Source of the DNA: Corynebacterium amycolatum
Lineage (GTDB): Bacteria; Actinomycetota; Actinomycetes; Mycobacteriales; Mycobacteriaceae
DNA: 64,000 nucleotides
Reading direction: 5' to 3'
Assembly (NCBI RefSeq): GCF_016889425.1
Contig: NZ_CP069513.1
Span: forward strand, 62,001-126,000
Shown in pieces: positions 36,138 to 44,342 of this stretch. The first letter of the stretch is position 1; every line of letters starts with the position of its first letter. The notes below the pieces were generated by a model, which had not been told where the DNA came from, made no database searches, and worked only from the letters and a program-made list of their open reading frames with translations. The position numbers and the translations under genes are program-made.

Positions 36138-37406
36138 CTATCCAATGCGTGGAGAGTCAACCGGTTGCGTGCCGCGCGGTAGCCAGACAGAGCCACCAAT
36201 CATCGAGGACAGACCACCGTGGTTGTGCACCGCATCGGAGCGGATGACCAGGTAGACGTGAATGATGGCGAAGAGCCAAATCAGGTACATGATGATTGTG
36301 TGAATCAGGCGGAAGTAACCGATGCCAATCCAGTGCGTGGGCATAGCCAACAGCTGGAAGAACCAGTTGGACTGATCCATCATCGCATATAGCGACAAAC
36401 CTGTGAGCATCTGGATGAAACACATCGCGTAAATACCGGTGTATGCCAGCTGCTGCAGCGGATTGTGCGCGAAGTAGAACGGCCCTTCCTTGCGCAGGAA
36501 GAGGTAGTACTGCATCGTGTGCCAGAGGTCTTTAACATCCTGCTTGTTATAAATCGGCCATAGCGCACGCCATCGTGTTTGTCGGTCGTGGGTAACAAAC
36601 AACAGAATGGCACGCCACAATCCCACCGCAATCCATAGGAATCCGGCTAAGAAGTGCGCGAAACGCACATACCCCATCGCAAAACCCGCGGCCGTGCCGT
36701 CATAGGTGCGCTCGGTCAAATAGGGCTGCATGATGTACCAGCCAGTAAAGGTCATCACCAACATCAGCGCCAGGTTCAACCAATGTTGAACGCGCAGCGC
36801 CCATCCCCACAGGTGAACCTCGACCCACGAACCGGAACCCTTCTTGTTCTCCGCAATGGCCTCGTCGAGTTTCCGCAGCCCCATTGCCACGAATCCTTCG
36901 AAGATGAACTCTCCGATGATATTTCCGTCTTTGTCAATGGGCGCGAGAGCGACCCCCATGCTGCGATGACCGCGGCCATGGTGCATGTTCGCGTTACGAC
37001 GAAGTAGAACACCTTCCTCGCGGGACATCGTGGATGCCTCTACGACTGAGTCCAGTTCACCACGCATGATTGCCACATCGACCGTTTGATCGGCGATATT
37101 GAGACCGTGCACCTTAGCGATGGAGTAACGGCGATCCGGTGTTGCCGGATCGTACGAATCCGGGGTCAATTTCATCAGTGGCGTGCCGTCGAGGTGGAAA
37201 AGATCGTCACGACGACGACGCAAGCTGACCTTCAGCGCAAGGTCGACAGGATCGCGGGACTCGTCCGGGACAATTGCTGCGGCCTGAATGACCTCAGATG
37301 GCGACAACCAGTGGCTGGTGTGTGCGTCAATAACCGCAATAACCAGGGGGTTGCCCTTGGAATCCTTTAGTCGCAGTTCCGGATTTTCACTCACTGAGGG
37401 GGTCAT
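36138..37406 (-). CDS. Hydrogenase cytochrome b subunit with N-terminal P-type ATPase N-domain-like module
   Basis: A 422-residue protein. The C-terminal half (from about residue 200) is a b-type cytochrome with four to five membrane helices and histidines for haem (VQHWLNL, RFAHFLAG, FRLIHTIIM, IIHVYLV), as in HyaC/HupC; it takes electrons from the small subunit to quinone. The first 180 residues are not part of that family. DPVDLALKVSL (about 52-62), YDPATPDRRYSIAKV, MRGELDSVVE (about 114) and GRGHRSMGVA (about 144) align in order with the nucleotide-binding domain of P-type H+-ATPases, with KGAP degenerate to RGEL. There is no DKTGT phosphorylation motif. Its ATG overlaps the large-subunit TGA. 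Confidence 0.85.
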   Translation of the reverse strand: MTPSVSENPELRLKDSKGNPLVIAVIDAHTSHWLSPSEVIQAAAIVPDESRDPVDLALKVSLRRRRDDLFHLDGTPLMKLTPDSYDPATPDRRYSIAKVHGLNIADQTVDVAIMRGELDSVVEASTMSREEGVLLRRNANMHHGRGHRSMGVALAPIDKDGNIIGEFIFEGFVAMGLRKLDEAIAENKKGSGSWVEVHLWGWALRVQHWLNLALMLVMTFTGWYIMQPYLTERTYDGTAAGFAMGYVRFAHFLAGFLWIAVGLWRAILLFVTHDRQTRWRALWPIYNKQDVKDLWHTMQYYLFLRKEGPFYFAHNPLQQLAYTGIYAMCFIQMLTGLSLYAMMDQSNWFFQLLAMPTHWIGIGYFRLIHTIIMYLIWLFAIIHVYLVIRSDAVHNHGGLSSMIGGSVWLPRGTQPVDSPRIG

Positions 37407-39151
37407 GCCGTCGTCACCTTAAACATCTCCTGACCAGACGGATCCAAAACATGGACTGCGCAGGCCATACATGGGTCGAAGGAATGAATCGTGCGAAGTG
37501 GCTCAAGCGGCTGCTCAGGATCGACCAGCGGATGCGTGCCATCGCCAGCCAGCGCGTGCTCGTACGGGCCAAGCTGCCCCTTGGGGTCACGGCCACCGGC
37601 CAGCCACGTGGTAGGAACCACGGCTTGGTAGTTGGTCACCTTGCCATTTTCGATTTTGACCCAGTGGCTGAGCATGCCACGAGCGACCTCGAGAAAGCCC
37701 ACGCCCTGGCACTTTTCCGGCCACGAGGACGGCTCCCAACGGCTGTTGTCGAAGACATCAATATCGCCGTTCTTCAAGGCCTCAACGAACTCTGGGAAAA
37801 TGTGATCTGCCAAGTAATTGGCGGTAGTCACAGATTCCACGGCACGAGCGTAGGTGCGTCCCGCAGTGGAGTTCATCTGCTCAATGCGTAGGTCGAGCTT
37901 GTCCATAACCTCGTCGACCAGGCGCACCGTCTCCGACTCCTTCTGCAGGTACGCCAACAGCACACGTGCAACCGGGCCGACTTGAACAGCGCGACCGTCG
38001 TAACGCGGCGCTTTCGACCAGGTGTACTTTTCATTGTCGGACAGCCACTCGTACGGCGGTTTCGGTCCGGTGTAGTTCACTGTGGTTTCACCGTCGTACG
38101 GCTTGAGGCCGACATCGTCGCCTGCTTCCTGCGTGTACCAGGCGGAGTTAATGAATTCCTCGATCTTCTCCGGCTGGAATGGGTGGAGCTTGGTGTAATC
38201 ACCGTCGAGAATGACACCGGGCTTGATGTTTGGATGCACGGTCTGGACACGGGACTTAGCCGGGTCGCCGGAGTAAGTGGCACCGGCCATGCCGACCGCC
38301 AGGAAGCTGTCGGAGGAGCGACCGATGTCGAAGTAATCCTTGTAAACGCTCATAATGGCGACTGCATCTGGGTAGAAGCAGTCATTGACGAACTCCACGA
38401 TCTCATCGATCCAGGACTTGATCTGGTCAATGCCGACTTGGTTGACCGTCTCCGAGCGTTCCGGGTCTATGGAGCACGCCATACCTCCGACCAGGAAGTT
38501 CGGGTGGGGATTCTTACCGCCAAATACGGTGTTAATGCGGATGATAGAGCGCTGGAAAGCCAAGGCGTCGAGGTAGTGCGACACTGCCATCAGGTTGGCC
38601 TCGGGCGGCAAGCGGTAGTCCTCATGCCCCCAGTAGCCGCCGGTGAAGATGGACAGCTGGCCGGAGTCCACAATGCCCTGCACGGTGTCCTTGACTCGGG
38701 CGAAGGTTTCTTCGTTATTGCCCTTCCACGTCGAGCCGATCGACTGCGCGAACTCAACGGTCTTCTTCGGATCTGCCTCGAGAGCCTTCGTGACATCAAT
38801 CCAGTCCAACCCGTGAAGATGGTAGAAGTGCACGACGTGGTCGTGAATCTCCTGCGAGCCAATCACCAGGTCGCGAATACGACGTGCCTGCGGGGGCGGT
38901 GTCGAGCCAATGGCATCTTCGACCGCAGCAATAGATGCCACCGAGTGAGTACCCGTGCACACACCACAGATACGACCAACGAACGCCCAGACATCGCGAG
39001 GATCGCGGTTTTTCACAATGGTTTCGATGCCGCGGAACTGAGTGGTCTCACTCCACGCGGTTTTAATCTGGTCTCCCTCGCGTTCCAGCTCAATGCGAAG
39101 GTGTCCCTCGATTCGGGTAATCGGGTCAATTACAACTTTTTCCGTAGCCAT
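37403..39151 (-). CDS. [NiFe]-hydrogenase large subunit
   Basis: Catalytic nickel-iron subunit of an uptake-type (group 1) hydrogenase, 582 residues. The nickel ligands are in RICGVCTGTHS (Cys62, Cys65) and DPCMACAVH (Cys561, Cys564). After His567 comes a 15-residue extension (VLDPSGQEMFKVTTA) that the protease downstream should remove. ITRIEGHLRI near the N-terminus is also typical. It follows the small subunit by 11 bases and stops with a TGA that overlaps the cytochrome b start. No selenocysteine is encoded at the ligand positions. Confidence 0.97.
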   Translation of the reverse strand: MATEKVVIDPITRIEGHLRIELEREGDQIKTAWSETTQFRGIETIVKNRDPRDVWAFVGRICGVCTGTHSVASIAAVEDAIGSTPPPQARRIRDLVIGSQEIHDHVVHFYHLHGLDWIDVTKALEADPKKTVEFAQSIGSTWKGNNEETFARVKDTVQGIVDSGQLSIFTGGYWGHEDYRLPPEANLMAVSHYLDALAFQRSIIRINTVFGGKNPHPNFLVGGMACSIDPERSETVNQVGIDQIKSWIDEIVEFVNDCFYPDAVAIMSVYKDYFDIGRSSDSFLAVGMAGATYSGDPAKSRVQTVHPNIKPGVILDGDYTKLHPFQPEKIEEFINSAWYTQEAGDDVGLKPYDGETTVNYTGPKPPYEWLSDNEKYTWSKAPRYDGRAVQVGPVARVLLAYLQKESETVRLVDEVMDKLDLRIEQMNSTAGRTYARAVESVTTANYLADHIFPEFVEALKNGDIDVFDNSRWEPSSWPEKCQGVGFLEVARGMLSHWVKIENGKVTNYQAVVPTTWLAGGRDPKGQLGPYEHALAGDGTHPLVDPEQPLEPLRTIHSFDPCMACAVHVLDPSGQEMFKVTTA

Positions 39152-39162
39152 GTCCTATGCCC

Positions 39163-40401
39163 TTAGTTGTCCTTCGAATCGGATGCTGTCTCACTCTGCG
39201 TGCCCGGTGAGTTTGAAGGAAGGTCGACCATCGGAGGCTTTCGGCCTTCCACACCACCAAACGCAGCCAACACCTTTTCTTCGCCGTTGGAGCGCCTTAT
39301 CTTCAGTTCCTTCACCAATGTAAGTCCGCCATGGACTGCGGTACCCGCAGCAGTAGCAGCCAGCAGTCCAACGCCGACCTTGTTCACACTGGACTCCACC
39401 CCAATACCCGGGATACCCGGCAGCTTGTCATAGAACGGAGTGAACTGGTCGAAGAAGTCCTTCTCAGTACAGCCAATACATGGGTGACCAGCACCGATTG
39501 GCCAGCCAGACTTAAGGTTCCACTGCACGATTGGGCATGGGCTAAACGTGGATGGCCCCTTACAGCCGACCTCGTAAAGGCACCAGCCGTTGCGTGCACC
39601 CTCGTCATCGAAGGTTTTCACGAACTGACCGGCATCATAATGTGCGCGGCGCGGACAGGAGTCGTGAATACGCTGGTCGTAGGCAAACTTTGGCCGCCCC
39701 TCAGCGTCAACCTCCGGAGTCTTGCCATAAGTGAGCACGTACGTCAGAGTGGCGGTAATAACCTCACCAATCGGCGGACAACCAGAGACATTAATCACCG
39801 GCTTGTCCTTGATAATCTCATCGACGCCCTTAGCGCCGGTCGGATTCGGCTTAGCGGCCTGAACAGAACCCCAGACAGCACAGGCACCAACGGCCAGGAT
39901 TGCCGTGGCCTTCTCAGCAGCCTCGAGCAGCACTTGTTCTGCCGACTTACCGCCGATGGTGCAATACGCACCGTGCTCGCCGGTCGGGATCGAGCCATTG
40001 ACCACCAGAATGTGGTCCTCGGCATTCATGTCATCCAAAGCCTTTTCGGCCGCGTGCCCGGACGGCGCCATGAGCAGCTCGTTATAGTCCATCGAAACTA
40101 AGTTCAGCACCACGTCTTCAGCAGTAGTGCCTCCGGAACGCAATACGGATTCCATACATCCGGTGCACTCCTGCAATTGCAACCAAGCCACCTTCGGCTT
40201 CTTTACAGCTGAGAGCTTGTCTGCGATTTCCTCCGCCGAGGGAGTCAGCGACTGCGCCGCGGCCTCACCGACATTCGGAGTTCCCGCGGCAAAAATTGCC
40301 GCCATGGTGCCACAAAACTTCATGAAACTGCGCCGTGAGACACCAGCTCTAGCGAGGTTGTCGCCGAGGGTGCCTTCCTGCCAATTCGCGCCACTAATCA
40401 T
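39163..40401 (-). CDS. [NiFe]-hydrogenase small subunit, Tat-exported
   Basis: Electron-transfer subunit with three iron-sulfur clusters, 412 residues. The twin-arginine signal is SRRSFMKFC (about 22-30), so the folded heterodimer should be exported. The proximal cluster has ECTGCMES, GACAVWG and SGCPPIG; the distal and medial clusters have RIHDSCPRR, GWCLYEVGCKGPSTF, SPCPIVQWN and HPCIGC. The proximal motif lacks the two extra cysteines of oxygen-tolerant enzymes. A hydrophobic helix near residue 350 (VGVGLLAATAAGTAVHGGL) would anchor it next to cytochrome b. It is the first gene of a leftward operon. Confidence 0.96.
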   Translation of the reverse strand: MISGANWQEGTLGDNLARAGVSRRSFMKFCGTMAAIFAAGTPNVGEAAAQSLTPSAEEIADKLSAVKKPKVAWLQLQECTGCMESVLRSGGTTAEDVVLNLVSMDYNELLMAPSGHAAEKALDDMNAEDHILVVNGSIPTGEHGAYCTIGGKSAEQVLLEAAEKATAILAVGACAVWGSVQAAKPNPTGAKGVDEIIKDKPVINVSGCPPIGEVITATLTYVLTYGKTPEVDAEGRPKFAYDQRIHDSCPRRAHYDAGQFVKTFDDEGARNGWCLYEVGCKGPSTFSPCPIVQWNLKSGWPIGAGHPCIGCTEKDFFDQFTPFYDKLPGIPGIGVESSVNKVGVGLLAATAAGTAVHGGLTLVKELKIRRSNGEEKVLAAFGGVEGRKPPMVDLPSNSPGTQSETASDSKDN

Positions 40402-40474
40402 TTTTTCGCTGCGCCTTCTGCTTAGTTATTAGGAATATTGGTTTCGAGGTTTTACAACTACCCAGGCCCATTGC

Positions 40475-40494
40475 CTATACATGGCCAAGTATAG
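40475..40494. promoter_or_regulatory. 20-bp near-perfect palindrome at the hydrogenase promoter
   Basis: The minus strand reads CTATACTTGGCCATGTATAG, symmetrical at 18 of 20 bases. It contains TATACT, a good -10 hexamer, about 85 bases upstream of the small-subunit ATG. A dimeric regulator bound here would cover the promoter. The identity of the regulator cannot be read from the window. Confidence 0.55.
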
Positions 40495-40600
40495 CGACCT
40501 AAGAACAACCTGAATAATGGCGCTGCGCTGCGGTTATAACAAAATAATATGCAAGATAACTGTTGCGTAAATATAGCTCCAGGTACAGGGAATGAACGTG

Positions 40601-40625
40601 AAAAACCGCCGCAGATTACAGCGGG
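40601..40625 (-). terminator. Weak hairpin with T-run after hypB
   Basis: On the minus strand CCGC and GCGG enclose an eight-base loop, followed by CGG and five T. It lies about 110 bases after the hypB stop. The stem is short. Confidence 0.35.
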
Positions 40626-40734
40626 ATATCACCTATCCCCCACTAAGGTGGAGCGAAACGAGGGGGTGGCGGGACCGTCGTCAAGCATGCCGTAATGCCC
40701 CCCCATTGCTTCACGACGCCCCCCCGGCGCGCGC

Positions 40735-41541
40735 TTAATCAACCAGCGCAGGGTTGACCCAACGGAGCCATTCGTCGATGCCCTCCCCGGTCTTAGCGGA
40801 GACCTCAATCACCTTCACCCCTGGATTGACCTTTTCCAGGTTGGCGCGGAAGAGCTCCATGTCGAAGTCAAGGTACGGGGCAAGATCCATCTTGTTGATA
40901 ACCACTACCTGCACAGAGCGGAACATCACCGGATACTTGACCGGCTTATCCTCACCTTCAGTAATGGAGTAGACCATTGCCTTGCGAGTCTCACCGACCT
41001 CAAACTCAGCCGGACAGACGAGGTTTCCCACATTTTCAATCATGACCAGGTCAAGCGTGTCCAGATTCAGCCCCTCGAGCGCGCGGGAGACCATGGGAGC
41101 ATCCAAGTGGCATTCGCCACCGAATCCGTTGCCCGTGTTCAGCAGCGAAATCTGTGCCCCGTAGCCCTCCAGGCGATCGGCATCGAGGGCCGTCTCAATA
41201 TCGCCCTCGATAATGCCGACGCGCAGCTTGCCCTGCGCAGCCACCAGTGTCTTCTCCAACAGCGCGGTCTTGCCTGAACCCGGGGAGCTCATCAGGTTGA
41301 TGGCCTCAACACCATGTTCGGCAAGCAACTCGCGATTATGCTCCGCGCGGTGGTCGTTCTCGCTGAAGATGTCCTCGAGGATGGTCACGCGTTCCACACC
41401 AGTTTCATAACCCGAGTGGTCGCCGTGGCTGGTGTCATTGGGGTCGGCGAGATGAACGTGGTCATGGCCGTGGTGGTGGTCATGGTCATGATGATGGTGG
41501 TGGTGTGCGTCATCGCCGTCGTGCCGGTGGAAACGTCCCAT
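40735..41541 (-). CDS. hypB: Hydrogenase nickel incorporation GTPase HypB
   Basis: GTPase of 268 residues that works with HypA in nickel delivery. Residues 5-45 form a histidine-rich stretch (runs of HHHHHH and repeated DHH/HGHDHVH) able to store nickel. The G1 loop is SSPGSGKTALLEKT, the metal and switch residues are GGECHLD and ENVGNLVCP, and the base-recognition motif is NKMD. It is coupled to hypA2 (16-base gap) and transcribed leftwards toward the hydrogenase operon. Confidence 0.96.
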   Translation of the reverse strand: MGRFHRHDGDDAHHHHHHDHDHHHGHDHVHLADPNDTSHGDHSGYETGVERVTILEDIFSENDHRAEHNRELLAEHGVEAINLMSSPGSGKTALLEKTLVAAQGKLRVGIIEGDIETALDADRLEGYGAQISLLNTGNGFGGECHLDAPMVSRALEGLNLDTLDLVMIENVGNLVCPAEFEVGETRKAMVYSITEGEDKPVKYPVMFRSVQVVVINKMDLAPYLDFDMELFRANLEKVNPGVKVIEVSAKTGEGIDEWLRWVNPALVD

Positions 41542-41557
41542 GATTAAACCGTCTTTC

Positions 41558-41896
41558 CTACTTGTGCGCGTCGACGTCGATGTCGACGATTGTGAACTCT
41601 TCCCCCGAGATTACGCGTCCGGGCTTTCCGCACGTGGGGCACAGCAGACCGTCGAGTGGCCCGACCTGTTCGCGATGGCCGTGCGCGCATTCGACAACGG
41701 CAGGTACCCAGTCAATCTCCAATTTCGCGTGCCCCAAACCGGTATCGCGACTGACGAAATCCCACGCGTATGAAAGGGTTTCTGGAACAACCTGACGCAG
41801 AGCGCCTATCCGCAGGTGCACAGTGCGTACATTCCGCCCCTCGGCTGCTCTCGTGACAACCTTCGCCAACTGCATGCTCAACGCTACTTCGTGCAC
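41558..41896 (-). CDS. hypA: HypA-like nickel chaperone (copy 2), altered zinc site
   Basis: A 112-residue second HypA. The start is GTG 41896 giving the canonical M-H-E-V, with GGAG four bases before it; the open frame continues to 41995 without support. The second zinc pair is intact (LLCPTCGKP), but the first pair, normally CxxC, reads ECAHGHREQ, with one Cys and two His. A Cys/His site is possible. It lies upstream of hypB and diverges from hypF over 55 bases. Confidence 0.88.
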   Translation of the reverse strand: MHEVALSMQLAKVVTRAAEGRNVRTVHLRIGALRQVVPETLSYAWDFVSRDTGLGHAKLEIDWVPAVVECAHGHREQVGPLDGLLCPTCGKPGRVISGEEFTIVDIDVDAHK

Positions 41897-41951
41897 AATC
41901 TCCAAAGTAGCAGTGCGAACGGACCCGAGTCGCTTACGTAAAGTTGAACGC

Positions 41952-44342
41952 ATGGAAAAGGCAGGCACGACCGGGGCGGGGATGGGCACGGGCATTCAAC
42001 GCATTCGCTGGCGTATCGAAGGAATCGTCCAGGGGGTCGGATTCCGCCCTTTTGTGGCCACCATCGCCCGGCGCGCGGGTCTCGTCGGCTTCTGCGGCAA
42101 TGATGAGCAGGGCGTATTCATCGAGGTAGAAGGCACGTCGGACGCCCTCGCGGCCTTCCGCAGCCAGCTTTTCACCGAACTGCCGGCGCTTGCCCGCATC
42201 ATCAATCACTCCGCCGAGCACATCGCTGCGCTGGGCCATGAGCGCGAGTTCACCATCGTGTCCTCTCGCCACAGCTACCCCGGCCGCGCGCTGCTTCCGC
42301 CCGACACCGCACTGTGCCCGGACTGCCGCCGTGAGTTTTTCGACCCTACCAACCCGCGCTACCTCTACCCTTTCATTTCCTGCACCAACTGCGGGCCGCG
42401 TCTGTCCATCATCACTGAACTGCCCTACGACCGCCCGCGCACCACTATGGCGGCCTTTCCGATGTGCACCCCGTGTGAGCGCGAATACACCGACCCCACC
42501 GACCGCCGCTATCACGCCCAGCCAATCAGCTGTTTCGACTGCGGACCGCATCTGAGCTGGCACGATGCAGGCGGCACCACCACCGCTACCTCCCGCGAGG
42601 AGGTTCTCGCACTCTTTCGTCGCGCACACGCGCTGCTTGACGACGGCGCCTTGCTCGCCGTCAAAGGTATTGGTGGTTTTCACCTGGTCTGCGATGCCGC
42701 CAATGGCGCTGCCTGCGAGAAACTACGGATGCGCAAGCGTCGACCCGACAAACCGCTGGCGGTAATGGCTCCCACTGTTGACACCGCTGCCCAACTGGTT
42801 GAGTTAACTGAGCAGGAGAAGCGTTTCCTCGACTCCCCTGAGGCACCGATTGTGATCGCGCCGAAGCAGCGGTCGGGGCCGCTTTCCGATCTCATCGCCC
42901 CTGGCCTCGACAGCTTCGGCATTATGCTTCCATACTCAGGCATTCACCTGTTGCTTTGCGATCGCCCGCTCGTGGTCACCAGCGGCAACCTCAGTGGCGA
43001 GCCCGTGTGCACCGACAATGCCGACGCGCTGAAGAAGCTCGGTCACATCGCCGACGCTTTCATCCTCCACGACCGCGAAATCCACGTCCCCGTTGAAGAT
43101 TCGGTTTTCATCGGCACCGCCCCATCGCGCCGGTCCCGTGGCTTCGCTCCCATCCCCGTTTCAATCACGGCCACCGATTCTCGTAGCCACACGGGCACTA
43201 GCACCGGCACCAGCGCCCGTAGTACGTCGCAACCCACCATTTTCGCGACTGGCGGGGAGCTGAAGAACACTTTCGCGATCGCGCATGGGGACCTCGTTCA
43301 CGTCTCCGCACACATTGGTGACATGGGTTCGTGGGCCAGTCAGAAGGCCTACCAGAAAGCAGTTGATCAGCTCCTTTCCATGCGTGACGCGACCCCGGAT
43401 TTTGTCGTCTGCGACCTTCACCCGGACTACGCCACTACCGCCTTCGCCGAACGCTTCGCTGCCGAGCACGACATCGAACTGCTCTCGGTTCAACACCACT
43501 TCGCCCACGCGCTCTCCCTACTCGCCGAACACCGCCTCCTTTCCCCCAGTGCCGGTCGCGCAGTCGTCGCTACCCTCGACGGCACTGGCTATGGCACTGA
43601 TGGTTCCATCTGGGGCGGCGAGATCCTCACGCTCAGTCGCAGTTCCGCAAACTGGGAACGCACCTGGCACTGCCCCTCTTTCCCATTGGTAGGCGGCGAT
43701 CGTGCAGTCACGCATCCGTGGCGGCTAGCCCTCGGTCTCGCGCACGAGTGGGAGCTTGACGACGACCGTCTCTTGCGCAACCTCTCCAACGAACACGAAG
43801 TAGCGCTGGTTAAAAGCCAGCTGGCGACGGGAATTGGCACCGTGCAAACTTCGTCTCTAGGCCGCATATTCGATGCCGCCGCAGCTCTGCTGCTGCCTCG
43901 CTGGCGCGGTGGCGCGGCCATCAGCTACGAGGCGCAAGCGGCCATGGAGTTGGAGGCAGTGGCGACTCGCTACGTGAGGTCACATGCGGAAGCGCTCGGA
44001 GCGATCAGTTCAGAGACGAAGCCGGTGCCCCTCCAGGACGTCATCCCGGAGGCGGCAGCATCGCCTGACGCTGAGCAGGCCGCATTCTTGTTTCACAGTG
44101 GGGTTGCGGGCGTCGTCGGCAAGCGACTGGTGCAGGCGGCGGAGGAAGCTGGAACCGATGTTGTCGGTGTCAGCGGGGGTTGCGCGAATAATGCGCTGTT
44201 AATGGAGTTGCTACGGCGCGAAGTTGCAGCTGAGGGCTTTACTCTGTTGCAGCATCAAATCGTGCCGCCGGGCGATGGCGGCTTGAGTCTTGGCCAGGCG
44301 GTGGCCGGTCGCCTGCTGGCGGCAACCGGCATGGATGTCTAG
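41952..44342 (+). CDS. hypF: Carbamoyltransferase HypF
   Basis: A 796-residue enzyme that converts carbamoyl phosphate to carbamoyl-AMP and loads HypE for cyanide synthesis. Domains in order: acylphosphatase (EGIVQGVGFRPF, about 25), two zinc-finger units (CPDCRREFFDPTNPRY with CTNCGPR; CTPCEREYTDPTDRRY with CFDCGPH), a YrdC-like domain (KRRPDKPLAVM and VVTSGNLSGEP), and a Kae1-like domain (QHHFAHALSLLAEH, GVSGGCANN). The start is ATG 41952, with an in-frame ATG at 41982 also possible. Its stop overlaps the hypE stop tail to tail. Confidence 0.96.
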   Translation: MEKAGTTGAGMGTGIQRIRWRIEGIVQGVGFRPFVATIARRAGLVGFCGNDEQGVFIEVEGTSDALAAFRSQLFTELPALARIINHSAEHIAALGHEREFTIVSSRHSYPGRALLPPDTALCPDCRREFFDPTNPRYLYPFISCTNCGPRLSIITELPYDRPRTTMAAFPMCTPCEREYTDPTDRRYHAQPISCFDCGPHLSWHDAGGTTTATSREEVLALFRRAHALLDDGALLAVKGIGGFHLVCDAANGAACEKLRMRKRRPDKPLAVMAPTVDTAAQLVELTEQEKRFLDSPEAPIVIAPKQRSGPLSDLIAPGLDSFGIMLPYSGIHLLLCDRPLVVTSGNLSGEPVCTDNADALKKLGHIADAFILHDREIHVPVEDSVFIGTAPSRRSRGFAPIPVSITATDSRSHTGTSTGTSARSTSQPTIFATGGELKNTFAIAHGDLVHVSAHIGDMGSWASQKAYQKAVDQLLSMRDATPDFVVCDLHPDYATTAFAERFAAEHDIELLSVQHHFAHALSLLAEHRLLSPSAGRAVVATLDGTGYGTDGSIWGGEILTLSRSSANWERTWHCPSFPLVGGDRAVTHPWRLALGLAHEWELDDDRLLRNLSNEHEVALVKSQLATGIGTVQTSSLGRIFDAAAALLLPRWRGGAAISYEAQAAMELEAVATRYVRSHAEALGAISSETKPVPLQDVIPEAAASPDAEQAAFLFHSGVAGVVGKRLVQAAEEAGTDVVGVSGGCANNALLMELLRREVAAEGFTLLQHQIVPPGDGGLSLGQAVAGRLLAATGMDV

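Larger units (their letters stand above)
40402..40734. other. Intergenic region between hydrogenase operon and hypB
   Basis: A 333-base stretch without a gene. The right part of the hydrogenase promoter region (40402-40600) is AT-rich with the palindrome at 40475 and several TATAAC/TATACT hexamers. The part from 40621 to 40734 is strongly biased: on the minus strand it carries two runs of seven G and one of five G, directly after hypB. Confidence 0.6.

Noticed and set aside
37982..39166. A long plus-strand frame opposite the hydrogenase large subunit
   Set aside because: Shadow of the codon bias of the real gene, which carries all ligand motifs on the minus strand.
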